Positions 22,417 to 30,899 of a DNA stretch of 64,000 bases are shown piece after piece. A program made the position numbers and the translations under genes. The stretch's first letter is position 1. Each line of letters opens with the position of its first letter. This DNA comes from JACVRW01 sp963808545 (GTDB lineage Bacteria; Actinomycetota; Thermoleophilia; Solirubrobacterales; Thermoleophilaceae). Location: assembly GCA_963808545.1 (NCBI GenBank), contig CAWEGB010000007.1, positions 434,001 through 498,000 of the forward strand, written 5' to 3'. A model generated the notes under the pieces. It did not search any database, was not told where the DNA came from, and saw nothing but the letters and a program-made list of their open reading frames with translations.

Positions 22417-22971
22417 ATGACTACGGCAGCACAGCCCTTCACCGAGAAGTACGTATCCGACCCCGTCCACGCCTCGTTCGGCTTTGCCGTTCGGTATTCG
22501 GGCCTGTCCGACTACCGCGGCAGCCTCAGCGACGTCCAGGCCAGCCTCGAGGCCGGTGACTCGGGCCTCGCGCTCGAGGGCATCGCCCAGGTGGATTCGA
22601 TCTCGATTCAGAACCCGCCGCAGTTCCGCTCCCACGTGCTCGGCCCGGAGTTCTTCGACGTCCAGAACCACCCCACCGTCTCGTTTCGCTCGACCAAGGT
22701 CGACCTGGACGACGATGGCAGCGCCCACGTGGAGGGGGAGCTCACCATCCGCGGCACCACGCGCCCGGTGATCGCCACCGGCAACTGGTCCGAGCCGCGC
22801 GAGGGACTCGGCGGCACCAAGGCCGGCCTCGAGCTCAGCACCACGTTCGACCGTCGCGACTTCGGCTTCGACTGGCAGATGGAGCTGCCCGGCGGCGGCA
22901 TCGCGCTCGACTACGACGTGACCCTCACAGCCAACCTGCCGCTCGTGCCGGCCGAAGAGGCTCACGGCTAG
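22417..22971 (+). CDS. YceI-family lipid-binding protein
   Basis: A 184-residue lipocalin-like protein. DPVHASFGFAVRYSGLSDYRG near residues 15-35, VDSISIQNPP, FFDVQNHPTVSFRSTKV and GELTIRGTTRPV are the classical YceI barrel motifs. There is no signal peptide, so unlike E. coli YceI it should be cytoplasmic. Family members bind polyisoprenoids or other amphiphiles. GGGAGG lies 8-13 bases before the ATG. It is the first gene after the MarR operator and is followed at 4 bases by an FMN reductase, consistent with a stress- or ligand-induced operon. Confidence 0.9.
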   Translation: MTTAAQPFTEKYVSDPVHASFGFAVRYSGLSDYRGSLSDVQASLEAGDSGLALEGIAQVDSISIQNPPQFRSHVLGPEFFDVQNHPTVSFRSTKVDLDDDGSAHVEGELTIRGTTRPVIATGNWSEPREGLGGTKAGLELSTTFDRRDFGFDWQMELPGGGIALDYDVTLTANLPLVPAEEAHG

Positions 22972-22975
22972 CGCG

Positions 22976-23581
22976 ATGAGGATCCTGGGCATCTCCGGAT
23001 CGCTCAGGCGCGATTCCCACAACTCGCGCCTGCTCCGGGCGGCGGCACGTTCGCTGCCGTCCGGAGCGGTGCTCGAGCCCTACCACGGGCTCGCGCACCT
23101 ACCGCCCTTCAACGAGGACCTCGAGCTCGAGCCGCCGGCGCCCGTCGTGGAATGGCAGGAGGCCATCGCCGGGGCCGACGCTCTCCTGTTCAGCACGCCG
23201 GAGTACAACGCGTCGATCCCGGGTCTGCTCAAGAACGCGGTCGACTGGGCCTCCCGGCCCTTCCCGGACAACGTCCTGCGCGGCCGCCCGGCGGGCGTGA
23301 TCGGCACCAGCACCGGCCTGTTCGGGGCCGTTTGGGCGCAGGCCGAGCTGCGCAAGGTCCTCCGCTACGCGGGCGCCCACGTGCTCGACGAGGAGCTCCC
23401 CGTGCCCACGGCCGACCTGGCCTTCAGCCCCGAGGGCGACCTGCTGATGCCGGAGCTGGATCAGCGCCTGGGCGAGTTGCTGGAGGCGCTTGCGCGGGAA
23501 GCCGCTGCTCCGCTGGAGGCGGCGGGCTCTCGCCCAGCGCCGCCGCAGCCAGTCGCTGCCCCAGCAGCGGCCCGAACTTGA
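22976..23581 (+). CDS. NADPH-dependent FMN reductase family protein
   Basis: A 201-residue flavodoxin-fold reductase. GISGSLRRDSHNSRLLRAA near 5-23 binds the FMN phosphate; STPEYNASIPGLLKNAVDWASR near 73-95 (in pieces) and GTSTGLFGA complete the flavin site, as in azoreductase/chromate-reductase-like enzymes. It is transcribed with yceI under the MarR operator, suggesting defence against quinones or other electrophiles (inference). The last 25 residues are Ala/Pro-rich and overlap, on the opposite strand, the end of the oxidase gene by 158 bases, so the natural C-terminus may be shorter. Confidence 0.85.
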   Translation: MRILGISGSLRRDSHNSRLLRAAARSLPSGAVLEPYHGLAHLPPFNEDLELEPPAPVVEWQEAIAGADALLFSTPEYNASIPGLLKNAVDWASRPFPDNVLRGRPAGVIGTSTGLFGAVWAQAELRKVLRYAGAHVLDEELPVPTADLAFSPEGDLLMPELDQRLGELLEALAREAAAPLEAAGSRPAPPQPVAAPAAART

Positions 23582-24566
23582 ACAGATTGTCGCCAGCAAG
23601 GGCGAGCACCGAGCCGTTGTCCCACATCCGAGAGCTGTCGCTGCCCTCGGGCAGCATCGACGTGAGGCAGAGGCGCAGCTCGGCCGGCTCGGGCACCAGG
23701 CCGGGCAGCGCGCTCTCCACGTAGGCGGCGATCCGCGCCACCATCTCCTCCACGCCCGTCTCGCGGTCGGCGTCGAGCGGGATCTCGTCGTCCGCCGCCA
23801 GGCCCACCGCGTACTGGGGCGCGCCGGGAAGCGGTGAGGCGTAGACGATCTCCGCATGGTCGCCGCTCTGCTCCTGCAGGCACGGCAGCCGCCCCGCCAG
23901 CGCGGGATCGCGCAGCGGGAACGTGGCCCGCACGTGAAGCCCCACCGACACCGGCACCTCGAATCCGGCCGCCGGGGCCAGCTCCCGGATGCCCACGCCG
24001 GCGCAGATGACCACCCGCTCGGCGGTCCAGACCCCCTCCGAGCTCTCCACGAGCGCGGGTTCGCCGGGATCGACCCGGAACACCTGCCCCTCGATCAGGC
24101 GATGCCGCACGGCGCCGGCCAGCGCCGCGACAGCGCCTCGCACGTCGGTGGGGCCGGCCAGCTCGTCGAGCACCGCGGGCCCGCTCACCGGGCGCATGAT
24201 CGGCAGCAACCGCTCCTGCTCGGCCTGGTCGAGCATCCGGACAGGCAGGCCCTCGGCCGCCAGCAGCGCTTCCAGCTCGGGCGCATGAGATCCGGCTACC
24301 ACCAGCCCCTGCCGCCCGATCAGCGTCGCGCCCAGCCGCGCCTGCCAGTCCTCCCAGATCGCCCGCGACGCGGCGGCGTCGCGCACCAGCTCGGGACGGC
24401 GGTGGGCGTGACGAAAGATGCGCGTGCGCCCCGCCGACTGGCCGGCGCCCGGCCTGGCGGCCTCGAAGATGCGGAAGTCGACTCCTCGCTGCTCCAGGGC
24501 GTACGCGGTGGACAGCCCCACGATGCCCGCCCCCACCACGATGACGTCGGCCGAGCCGCCCTGCAT
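23424..24566 (-). CDS. FAD-dependent oxidoreductase (sarcosine/amino-acid oxidase type)
   Basis: A 380-residue DAO-fold protein. DVIVVGAGIVGLSTAYALEQ near 8-27 binds FAD; GAGQSAGRTRIFRHAHRRPE resembles the active-site loop of monomeric sarcosine oxidase and N-methyltryptophan oxidase. Near the end DNLFKFGPLLGQRLA closes the fold, followed by about 40 Pro/Ala-rich residues that overlap the FMN reductase gene tail to tail. It probably oxidises a secondary amine or amino acid; substrate unknown. The small gene at 24568 ends one base upstream of its start, so the two are co-transcribed. Confidence 0.8.
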   Translation of the reverse strand: MQGGSADVIVVGAGIVGLSTAYALEQRGVDFRIFEAARPGAGQSAGRTRIFRHAHRRPELVRDAAASRAIWEDWQARLGATLIGRQGLVVAGSHAPELEALLAAEGLPVRMLDQAEQERLLPIMRPVSGPAVLDELAGPTDVRGAVAALAGAVRHRLIEGQVFRVDPGEPALVESSEGVWTAERVVICAGVGIRELAPAAGFEVPVSVGLHVRATFPLRDPALAGRLPCLQEQSGDHAEIVYASPLPGAPQYAVGLAADDEIPLDADRETGVEEMVARIAAYVESALPGLVPEPAELRLCLTSMLPEGSDSSRMWDNGSVLALAGDNLFKFGPLLGQRLAAAALGESPPPPAEQRLPAQAPPATRPGADPAPASAGRPRG

Positions 24567-24567
24567 C

Positions 24568-24825
24568 TCAGGCTGCGACGGCGTTGTAGTAGCGCACGGC
24601 GAGACCCGTGAGGAGGGTCTCGAAGCAGGCCTCGACCGTCATGTCGTGCGCCTCGGCGTAGCTCACCAGACCCGTCTCCTCGATGGCCTCGCTCTGGGTG
24701 ATCACCTCGTCCACGAGGTCGGGGTGCTGGTCGGAGAAGAAGGCGCCCATCGAGTAGAGGCTCGTGTCCATGAGCGACTCGATGAACTCCTCGCCCTCGG
24801 CTGCGCGGCTGCGCTTCGCGGCCAT
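24568..24825 (-). CDS. Small helical protein of unknown function
   Basis: An 85-residue acidic protein. After a short basic start (AAKRSRAAEG) it is mostly helical, with GEEFIESLMDTSLYSMGAFF, then VDEVITQSEAIEET and CFETLLTGLAVRYYNAVAA. A single Cys and no domain I recognise. Its stop lies just before the oxidase start, so it is coupled to that gene and might be a partner or a stability factor. ATG start with weak ribosome site. Confidence 0.6.
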   Translation of the reverse strand: MAAKRSRAAEGEEFIESLMDTSLYSMGAFFSDQHPDLVDEVITQSEAIEETGLVSYAEAHDMTVEACFETLLTGLAVRYYNAVAA

Positions 24826-24863
24826 CGCGGTGAGGTTACCGGCGCCCGGCGCGCCGTCGCCGC

Positions 24864-26252
24864 TCAGGGAACGAGGCCGTTGACCCCGTCGCGGACCCCG
24901 TCCACCGTGTCGCCCACCTGGGGCGGGACGGGCGGGGGCAGCGTTACCGGCGGCACCGTCTGGCCCGGCGCCGGCTGACCCACCTGCGGCAGCGGGACCT
25001 GTGGGATGTTCACCTGCGGCAGCCGCACCTCGGGCACCGTTGCGTCCACCCGCGGGACCACGCTCGGAGCCTGGCCCTGCCCGGAGCCCCCTGTGGGAGA
25101 CGGCGCTGCCGCGCCGCTGCCCGAAGGGGCGGGAGCCTGCGCCTGCGTGACCTCTCCGCCGCCAGAGCGCTCGCGGTCGCGGCGACGCGTGTCGCTGCGC
25201 CGGCCGTTGGAGTTCATTCCGTTCCTCCCCTTGGCACCGGCACCCGCCGAGGAGCCGGTCCCGGGCTGGCCGGCACCGCGCTCGACTGGAGCGCCCGTGC
25301 TGCTCTGGCTCGCCGCCGAGGAGCCGTCGCTGCCTGAGCCGCCACCTCCGTCGCGGCCGGCCTCGAGCGCCGCGCCTCCCGCACCGGCCACCGCCACGGC
25401 CGCCAGCAGCGCCGCAGCCTTGTGCGAGGCGAGTCCGCCGACCAGGCCGGTGCCGCCACCGCTCGAGGAAGGGCCCCAGGAGAAGGGCAGCAGGCCGGCG
25501 AGCTTCTCGCGCACGGTCCGCGTCCGCAGCGGCTCGATTCCGAGCTCGCGGGCGAGTCGCCGGCAGGCGCTGCAGCGCTTGGCGTGGCGGGCGAGCCGGC
25601 GCTCGTCACCCGAGGCCCCGGCGCCGTCGGCAAGCCGCATGATGGTGCCGACGCTGGCGGTGCAGCGGCGTCCCTCCGACACCTGCTCGTACTCGCTCTT
25701 GAAGCGATGGCGCGCTCCCACGAGCGTTCGCTCGATCGCCGGCCGGCGCATGTCGAGCCGCTCGCCGATCTCGCGGTAGGACAACCCCTCCACGTCCTTC
25801 ATCACGAGGATGCGGGCCTGCACGTCGGGCAGCTCGTCGAGGGCGCCGCGCAGGTGGTCCAGCCGTTCCTTGTTGATCAGGACCGACTCGGGCTGCGCGC
25901 CTCCTTCGATGCGCAGGCGGTCCGACGGCCTCAGCGCCGCCTCGGCGTCCATCGACACCTCCACCGCGCCAGCGGTGCGCCGGTGGGCGTCGATCGCCGC
26001 GTTGCGGGCGATCTCGTAGATCCAGGGCCGAAAGTGCAGTTCGCCGCCGGTCTCGCGCATGCGACGCAGCGCGGACAGGAACACCTCCTGGGTCACGTCC
26101 TCCGCGCGTGCCTCGTCGCGGAGCATGCCGCGCACGAACGCGGCTATCGAGGCCCGGTAACGGCTGTACAGATCCTCGAAGGCCGAGTCGTCGCCCGCGC
26201 GAACCTGGGCGACAAGGTCGCGATCGGACGCTTCGGTGCGAGTTACGGTCAT
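24864..26252 (-). CDS. ECF sigma factor fused to a zinc-finger and transmembrane segment
   Basis: A 462-residue protein. Residues 10-75 are sigma region 2 (DSAFEDLYSRYRASIAAFVR, RAEDVTQEVFLSALRRM), and 125-185 are region 4 (ALDELPDVQARILVMKDVEG, LSYREIGERLDM). Then His223 with Cys227 and Cys230 (RHAKRCSACRRL) forms a zinc-containing anti-sigma-like HxxxCxxC motif. A hydrophobic helix at about 275-297 follows, and 165 residues of Gly/Ser, basic and Pro/Val-rich sequence would face outside. So a sigma factor, its candidate inhibitor and a membrane anchor lie in one chain. It is divergent from the NIF3 gene. Confidence 0.85.
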   Translation of the reverse strand: MTVTRTEASDRDLVAQVRAGDDSAFEDLYSRYRASIAAFVRGMLRDEARAEDVTQEVFLSALRRMRETGGELHFRPWIYEIARNAAIDAHRRTAGAVEVSMDAEAALRPSDRLRIEGGAQPESVLINKERLDHLRGALDELPDVQARILVMKDVEGLSYREIGERLDMRRPAIERTLVGARHRFKSEYEQVSEGRRCTASVGTIMRLADGAGASGDERRLARHAKRCSACRRLARELGIEPLRTRTVREKLAGLLPFSWGPSSSGGGTGLVGGLASHKAAALLAAVAVAGAGGAALEAGRDGGGGSGSDGSSAASQSSTGAPVERGAGQPGTGSSAGAGAKGRNGMNSNGRRSDTRRRDRERSGGGEVTQAQAPAPSGSGAAAPSPTGGSGQGQAPSVVPRVDATVPEVRLPQVNIPQVPLPQVGQPAPGQTVPPVTLPPPVPPQVGDTVDGVRDGVNGLVP

Positions 26253-26366
26253 TACCGGCGTGCCTGCCTCATCCTCCTGATCGGCTTCTTACCCCCAAAG
26301 CTTCAGTCCCATGGTCCTCGACGGTGCCGAAAAGGGGCAAGAAGTGGCCGTAATAGTGTCCTTTCG
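26253..26366. promoter_or_regulatory. Divergent control region between the sigma factor and NIF3 genes
   Basis: 114 bases must hold both promoters. On the minus strand GGGACTGAAGC followed by GGGGGTAAG resembles a weak ECF-type -35/-10, which would allow self-activation; on the plus strand GTAATAGTGT near 26350 may be a -10. Neither is certain. Confidence 0.3.
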
Positions 26367-27125
26367 ATGGCAGAGCGCGATCGGATCATCGAATTCCTGG
26401 ACGAGCTCCTGGACGCCGGGAGTTTCGCCGACTACGGGCCCAACGGGCTGCAGGTCCCGGGCGCCGACGAGATCGAGACCGTGGTGACCGGCGTCTCGGC
26501 GCAACGCGAGTTGTTCACGCGCGCCGCAGGCGAGGGGGCGCAGCTGGTGATCGCCCACCACGGGATGTTCTGGGAGTCCCAGCCGCGCGCGCTCTCCCCC
26601 GCCCAGCGTGACCGGCTGCGGGTCCTCATCGAGAACGACATCTCCCTGGCCGCGTACCACCTTCCCCTCGACGCCCACCCGGTCGTGGGAAACAACGCGC
26701 TGATCTGTGCCCAGCTCGGTCTCGAGCAAGCTGAGCAGTTCGCCGAGCACCGCGGACGCCTGATCGGCCTGGTCGGCCGCTCGCCCGGCGGGATCCCCTT
26801 CACTGAGCTTCGCGACCGCTGCGAGCGGCTATTCGGGCAGGTCCCGTTCACCTGGGACGCGGGGCCCGAGGTCGTGCACTCGGTGGGCGTTCTCTCCGGC
26901 GGGGGCGCCTCGAGCTTCGCCGAGGCGATCTCGCTGGGCCTCGACGCCTTCATCACGGGCGAGCCGGCCGAGTACGCCATGGCCGATGCGCGCGAGAACG
27001 GGATCCATTTCGTCGCCGGCGGCCACTACGCGACCGAGACGTTCGGCGTGCGCCGCCTGGGGGACCTCGTGTCCGAGCGCTTCGAGATCGAGCACCGTTT
27101 CGTGGACCTTCCCAATCCCGTCTGA
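26367..27125 (+). CDS. NIF3/YbgI-family dinuclear metal protein
   Basis: A 252-residue protein of the NIF3/YqfO family, which binds two metals and is often annotated as GTP cyclohydrolase I type 2; the true reaction is unsettled. VIAHHGMFWESQ near 58-69 and AAYHLPLDAH near 90-99 carry metal ligands, and FITGEPAEYAMADAREN with FVAGGHYATETFG near 200-230 carries the rest. The frame is open far upstream (from 25422) antisense to the sigma gene; ATG 26367 was chosen because MAERDRIIEFLDELLD is the family N-terminus. Confidence 0.88.
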   Translation: MAERDRIIEFLDELLDAGSFADYGPNGLQVPGADEIETVVTGVSAQRELFTRAAGEGAQLVIAHHGMFWESQPRALSPAQRDRLRVLIENDISLAAYHLPLDAHPVVGNNALICAQLGLEQAEQFAEHRGRLIGLVGRSPGGIPFTELRDRCERLFGQVPFTWDAGPEVVHSVGVLSGGGASSFAEAISLGLDAFITGEPAEYAMADARENGIHFVAGGHYATETFGVRRLGDLVSERFEIEHRFVDLPNPV

Positions 27126-27198
27126 CACCGGTTGCGCCGACCGCGTCAGGCGTTACTCTCCTCAGTACGGCTTGACAGCGACGAGGAGGAAGCAGTAC

Positions 27199-27375
27199 AT
27201 GGCGATCCACCTGACGCCCACCGAGCTCGGCCGAGAGGCGGGAATGCACCGCCGCGACGTCATCTCGAAGTGCATGGAACTGGGCGTCCCGATCTTCCAG
27301 GGTCGGATCGACAAGACTCTCTTCAGCAACAGCCTCAAGGAGGCGCAGCAGAAGAAGGCGCCGGCCAAGGCCTAG
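27199..27375 (+). CDS. Short helix-turn-helix-like protein
   Basis: A 58-residue protein with a good ribosome site (GAGGAGGAAG) before the ATG. HLTPTELGREAGMHRRDVIS then KCMELGVPIFQGRIDKTLF is a MerR/excisionase-like winged arrangement: helix, turn, recognition helix, and a short wing. The end (QQKKAPAKA) is basic. It looks like a small nucleic-acid binder; I recall similar proteins in Thermoleophilia but no function. It lies alone between NIF3 and the acyl-CoA ligase genes. Confidence 0.72.
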   Translation: MAIHLTPTELGREAGMHRRDVISKCMELGVPIFQGRIDKTLFSNSLKEAQQKKAPAKA

Positions 27376-27481
27376 TACTCGCGCGGGGCCACGGATGGCC
27401 TCGTTGTCCCTCTCCCCATAGAATCGGCGGCGCCGCGGACCGGCTTCGTGGCCAAACGTCGCATCCAGGAGGGGACGAAGA

Positions 27482-29299
27482 ATGGAAGCTGTGACCGCCG
27501 GGGCCGCCGCAGAAGGCACGGGCTCGAAGACGATCGCCGATCTGCTGCCGCTGGCGGCCAAGAAGTACGCCGACCGGCCGGCGCAACGCCACAAGGTGGG
27601 CGAGGAGTGGGTCGACATCTCCTACGCCGACCTCGGCACGGCGGTGCGCGAGGTCTCCCTGGGCCTCGTCGACCTCGGAGTGGAGCGCGGCGAGAAGGTC
27701 TCCATACTCGCCCACACCCGTCCGGAGTGGACGGACGCCTGCTTCGGCATCCTCACCGCCGGCGCCACCCTCGTCACGATCTACCAGACGAACTCGCCCG
27801 AGGAGTGCCAGTACGTGCTCCATCACTCGGACTCGCGGGCCGTGTTCGCCGAGGACGCCGAGCAGCTGGCCAAGCTGCGCGCGATCCGCGACCAGTGTCC
27901 GGAGCTGCGTCACATCGTCGTCATCGACCCCTCCGGTGCCGACCTGGGCGAGGACGAGATCTCGCTCGAGGCGCTGCGCGAGCGCGGCCGCGCTCGCGAC
28001 GAGTCCGAGTGGGTGGCTCGCTACGAGGCCGTGGCCCCTGACGACATCTGCCTGTACATCTACACCTCGGGCACCACGGGTCCCCCCAAGGGCTGCCTGC
28101 TCAGCCACGCCAACTACAGGGCGATCACCGACGCCGTGGTGGACCAGAGCGTGCTCGAGGAGGGCGACTCGTCCTATCTCTTCCTTCCCCTGGCCCACGC
28201 CTTCGCGATCCTGATCCAGTTCGCGTCATTCGAGCTGGGGGTGACCCTCGCCTACTGGTCGCGCGACCCGAAGATGATCATCGCGGACATCGCTCAGGTC
28301 AACCCGAGCTACTTCCCCTCGGTGCCGCGCATGTTCGAGAAGATCTACACGCTGGCCACGAGCGCGACCGAGGATCCGGCGCAGCTGCAGCAGGCGGTTC
28401 AGGTGGGGGTCAAGGTGCGCATGATGCGCGAGGCGGGCCAGGAGGTTCCCGCGGAGCTCCAGGCGGGCTTCGACCAGGCCGAGGAGAAGCTGTTCAAGAA
28501 CGTGCGCGGCCTGTTCGGCCAGAACATCCGCGAGTGCGTGACCGGGGCGGCGCCCATCGCCCCGGAGATCCTCGAGTTCTTCTACGCCTGTGGCGTGCCG
28601 GTGATGGAGGGCTACGGCATGACCGAGACGGCCACCAGCGCCACCGTCAACCGGCCGGACGGCAACAACTTCCGCTTCGGCTCGGTGGGCAAGCCGATGA
28701 CCGGCGTGGAGGTGAAGATCGCCGACGACGGTGAGGTGCTGATCAAGGGCCCGAACATCTTCCAGGGCTACTACAAGAACGAGAAGGCCACGGAGGAGAC
28801 ACTCGAGGGCAGCTGGCTGCACACCGGTGACCTCGGCCGCCTCGATGAGGACGGCTTCCTCTACATCACCGGGCGCAAGAAGGACATCATCATCACGGCC
28901 GGCGGCAAGAACATCACGCCCGCCAACCTCGAGAACGGGCTCAAGCAGAACCGCTGGATCTCGCAGGCCGTGGTGGTGGGCGACCGCCGTCCGTACCTCG
29001 TCGCCCTGGTGACCCTCGATCCGGAGGAGATCCCGGCGCTGGCCCAGTCGCTCGGCCTGGAGGACGACTCGCTCGACAGCCTGCGCGCCGACGAGCGCGT
29101 GCGCGCCGAGGTCCAGAAGGTCGTGGACGAGGTCAACTCGCACGTCGGCCCCGTGGAGCAGATCAAGCGCTTCGAGATCCTCGATCACGACCTGTCTCAG
29201 GAGACGGGCGAGCTCACGCCGACGCTCAAAGTCAAACGCAACGTGGTGCACGAGAAGTTCGCCGGCGTGATCGACGACGTCTATACCCGCGCCGGCTGA
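27482..29299 (+). CDS. Long-chain fatty-acid-CoA ligase (FadD15-like)
   Basis: A 605-residue AMP-forming ligase. The P-loop-like YIYTSGTTGPPKGCLLSH near 191-208, EGYGMTETATSATVN near 373-387, the hinge TGDLGRLDEDGFLYITGRKK near 443-462 and GGKNITPANLE with the adenylation Lys are all present. Together with length and GVPVMEGYGMTE this matches the bubblegum/FadD15 long-chain acyl-CoA synthetases. It makes acyl-CoA from free fatty acid and ATP. A GGAGG site precedes the ATG. A membrane protein gene starts 25 bases downstream. Confidence 0.92.
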   Translation: MEAVTAGAAAEGTGSKTIADLLPLAAKKYADRPAQRHKVGEEWVDISYADLGTAVREVSLGLVDLGVERGEKVSILAHTRPEWTDACFGILTAGATLVTIYQTNSPEECQYVLHHSDSRAVFAEDAEQLAKLRAIRDQCPELRHIVVIDPSGADLGEDEISLEALRERGRARDESEWVARYEAVAPDDICLYIYTSGTTGPPKGCLLSHANYRAITDAVVDQSVLEEGDSSYLFLPLAHAFAILIQFASFELGVTLAYWSRDPKMIIADIAQVNPSYFPSVPRMFEKIYTLATSATEDPAQLQQAVQVGVKVRMMREAGQEVPAELQAGFDQAEEKLFKNVRGLFGQNIRECVTGAAPIAPEILEFFYACGVPVMEGYGMTETATSATVNRPDGNNFRFGSVGKPMTGVEVKIADDGEVLIKGPNIFQGYYKNEKATEETLEGSWLHTGDLGRLDEDGFLYITGRKKDIIITAGGKNITPANLENGLKQNRWISQAVVVGDRRPYLVALVTLDPEEIPALAQSLGLEDDSLDSLRADERVRAEVQKVVDEVNSHVGPVEQIKRFEILDHDLSQETGELTPTLKVKRNVVHEKFAGVIDDVYTRAG

Positions 29300-29324
29300 G
29301 GCGACGCCCAGTACCCTGAGGGTT

Positions 29325-29801
29325 CTGGCCAGCAACGACCCCACCGACACGGGCGGCCTCTTCGTCGGGCGCCGTCCGGGCACCGCTCCGGTGCGCTTCC
29401 GCGACGACGTTGCCCCGGCCTCGGAGCAGCGCCGGCGCTTCGACGAGCTGCTCGCCGGGGGACTTCTCGCGGTGGAGGTCCTGCTCTGCCTGTCGCTCTT
29501 CGGCCCCCAGCCGATCGCGTGGCTCTGGATCGGCTCGCAGGTCGACTATCTCACCGGCTACGTGACGGCCGGGATAGCCACGATCATGCTCGGCTGCCTC
29601 GCGTCGCTGATGCTCACCATGGCGGCGGCCAAGCAGGTCGACCACGCCTGGAAGCTCGTACGGCGTGCGGCTGGCCACCGTCAGGAGCGAGGCGCGCTCG
29701 AGCGCATCTTCGCGGTGTGCGTCGGCGTGGCGCTGGTGGTGTTCGCGATCTGGTTCCTGCTGATCCAGGGTCCCAGTCCGAGCCTCGCCCCGACCGACTG
29801 A
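29325..29801 (+). CDS. Four-helix membrane protein of unknown function
   Basis: A 158-residue integral membrane protein with about three to four helices: LLAGGLLAVEVLLCLSLF, the stretch around YVTAGIATIMLGCLASLMLT, and IFAVCVGVALVVFAIWFLLI. Conserved-looking soluble motifs are TDTGGLFVGRRPGTAPVRFR at the start and AWKLVRRAAGH. The first ATG/GTG in frame is GTG 29391, but it would cut the GGLFVGRRPGTAP motif that I recall from similar Thermoleophilia proteins, so I set the start at CTG 29325 (MASNDPTDTGG). It lies between fadD and a HisC-like gene on the same strand. Confidence 0.62.
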   Translation: MASNDPTDTGGLFVGRRPGTAPVRFRDDVAPASEQRRRFDELLAGGLLAVEVLLCLSLFGPQPIAWLWIGSQVDYLTGYVTAGIATIMLGCLASLMLTMAAAKQVDHAWKLVRRAAGHRQERGALERIFAVCVGVALVVFAIWFLLIQGPSPSLAPTD

Positions 29802-29810
29802 CCCGCCCGC

Positions 29811-30899
29811 ATGGGCTTTCGCGACTACTACCGGCAGTTCGAGGACCTCGACCCCGACGAGCTCAACCGAGCGCTGCGGGTACGGCGCCATGAGGAGCGG
29901 CGCCGGGCCCTCGAGCGGATCCCCGACCTCGACCTGTCGGGGACCGAATGGCCGGACCTGCCCGATTCGGAGATCGTGAACGCCGCGATTGCTCGTGCCC
30001 GGGGGCGAGTCAACGGGTATCCGGACCGCCATGCTTCGGGCGTTCGCCGGCTGCTGGCGGAGCGCCACGGCGTGGCGCCCGAGCAGATCGTTCTCGGCAA
30101 CGGCGCGGCCGAGCTGCTCCAGTCGGCGGCGATGGCGCTGCTGGCCCGCGGAGACGAGCTGCTCATGCCCTGGCCGTCGTACCCGCTCTACCCGCTGATG
30201 GCGGCCCACGCGTACGCCCGGCCCGTGGCCGTGGATCCGGCCGCCCTGCTCGACTCGGTCACTCCCCGCACGCGCGCGCTGGTGATCTGCAACCCCAACG
30301 ACCCGACCGGAGAGCACCTCACCGCCAACGAGCTCGGGAACCTGATGGCGGCGCTGCCCGAAGAGGTTCACGTCCTGCTCGACGAGGCGCTCGTCCACTT
30401 CCAGGACGCCGAGCCGCTCGACGCCTGCCTGCGCCTGGTGGACGCGTTCCCCCAGCTGCTGGTGGTGCGAACCTTCTCGAAGATCTACGGCCTGTCCGGC
30501 CTGCGCGCCGGCTACGCGATCTCGTCCGACGCCAAGCTGCTGGCCGCGATCGCACCCGTGCTCGGGGTCAACGCGCTCAGCCAGGCCGCCGTGGAACACG
30601 CGCTGCGCACCGGCGACGCGGAGATCGAGCGCCGCCGCGGGGCCGTTTCACGCGAGCGCGAGCGGCTGCTCACCGGGCTGCGCGAGCTGGGCCTCGACGC
30701 AGGCCCCTCGCAGGGGAACTTCGCCTGGCTGGCCAAGGCCGGGATGAGCGGCGCGCTCCTGGCCCAGCGGCTGCGCGACCAGGGCGTGATCGTGGCCTCA
30801 GGGGGCCCGCTCGGAGCCGACGACCACGTCCGCGCGACCGTGCGCGACGCGGCCGCCACCGAGCGCCTGCTGCGGGCGCTCGGCACGGCCGTGGGCTAG
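29811..30899 (+). CDS. HisC-like class I/II aminotransferase
   Basis: A 362-residue PLP enzyme. NGAAELLQSAA near 97-107, ICNPNDPTGEH near 159-169, Asp191 (LLDEALVHF) and the Schiff-base Lys224 (RTFSKIYGLSGLRAGYA) follow the histidinol-phosphate aminotransferase pattern. No other histidine genes are near, and a loop of DEALVHF rather than DEAYxEF suggests a paralogue acting on another amino acid. It lies 9 bases after the membrane protein gene and overlaps the convergent YciI gene by four bases. Confidence 0.82.
   Translation: MGFRDYYRQFEDLDPDELNRALRVRRHEERRRALERIPDLDLSGTEWPDLPDSEIVNAAIARARGRVNGYPDRHASGVRRLLAERHGVAPEQIVLGNGAAELLQSAAMALLARGDELLMPWPSYPLYPLMAAHAYARPVAVDPAALLDSVTPRTRALVICNPNDPTGEHLTANELGNLMAALPEEVHVLLDEALVHFQDAEPLDACLRLVDAFPQLLVVRTFSKIYGLSGLRAGYAISSDAKLLAAIAPVLGVNALSQAAVEHALRTGDAEIERRRGAVSRERERLLTGLRELGLDAGPSQGNFAWLAKAGMSGALLAQRLRDQGVIVASGGPLGADDHVRATVRDAAATERLLRALGTAVG

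Noticed and set aside
25422..26366. N-terminal extension of the NIF3 frame by 315 codons
   Set aside because: The extension is antisense to the sigma-factor gene; family N-terminus is at 26367.
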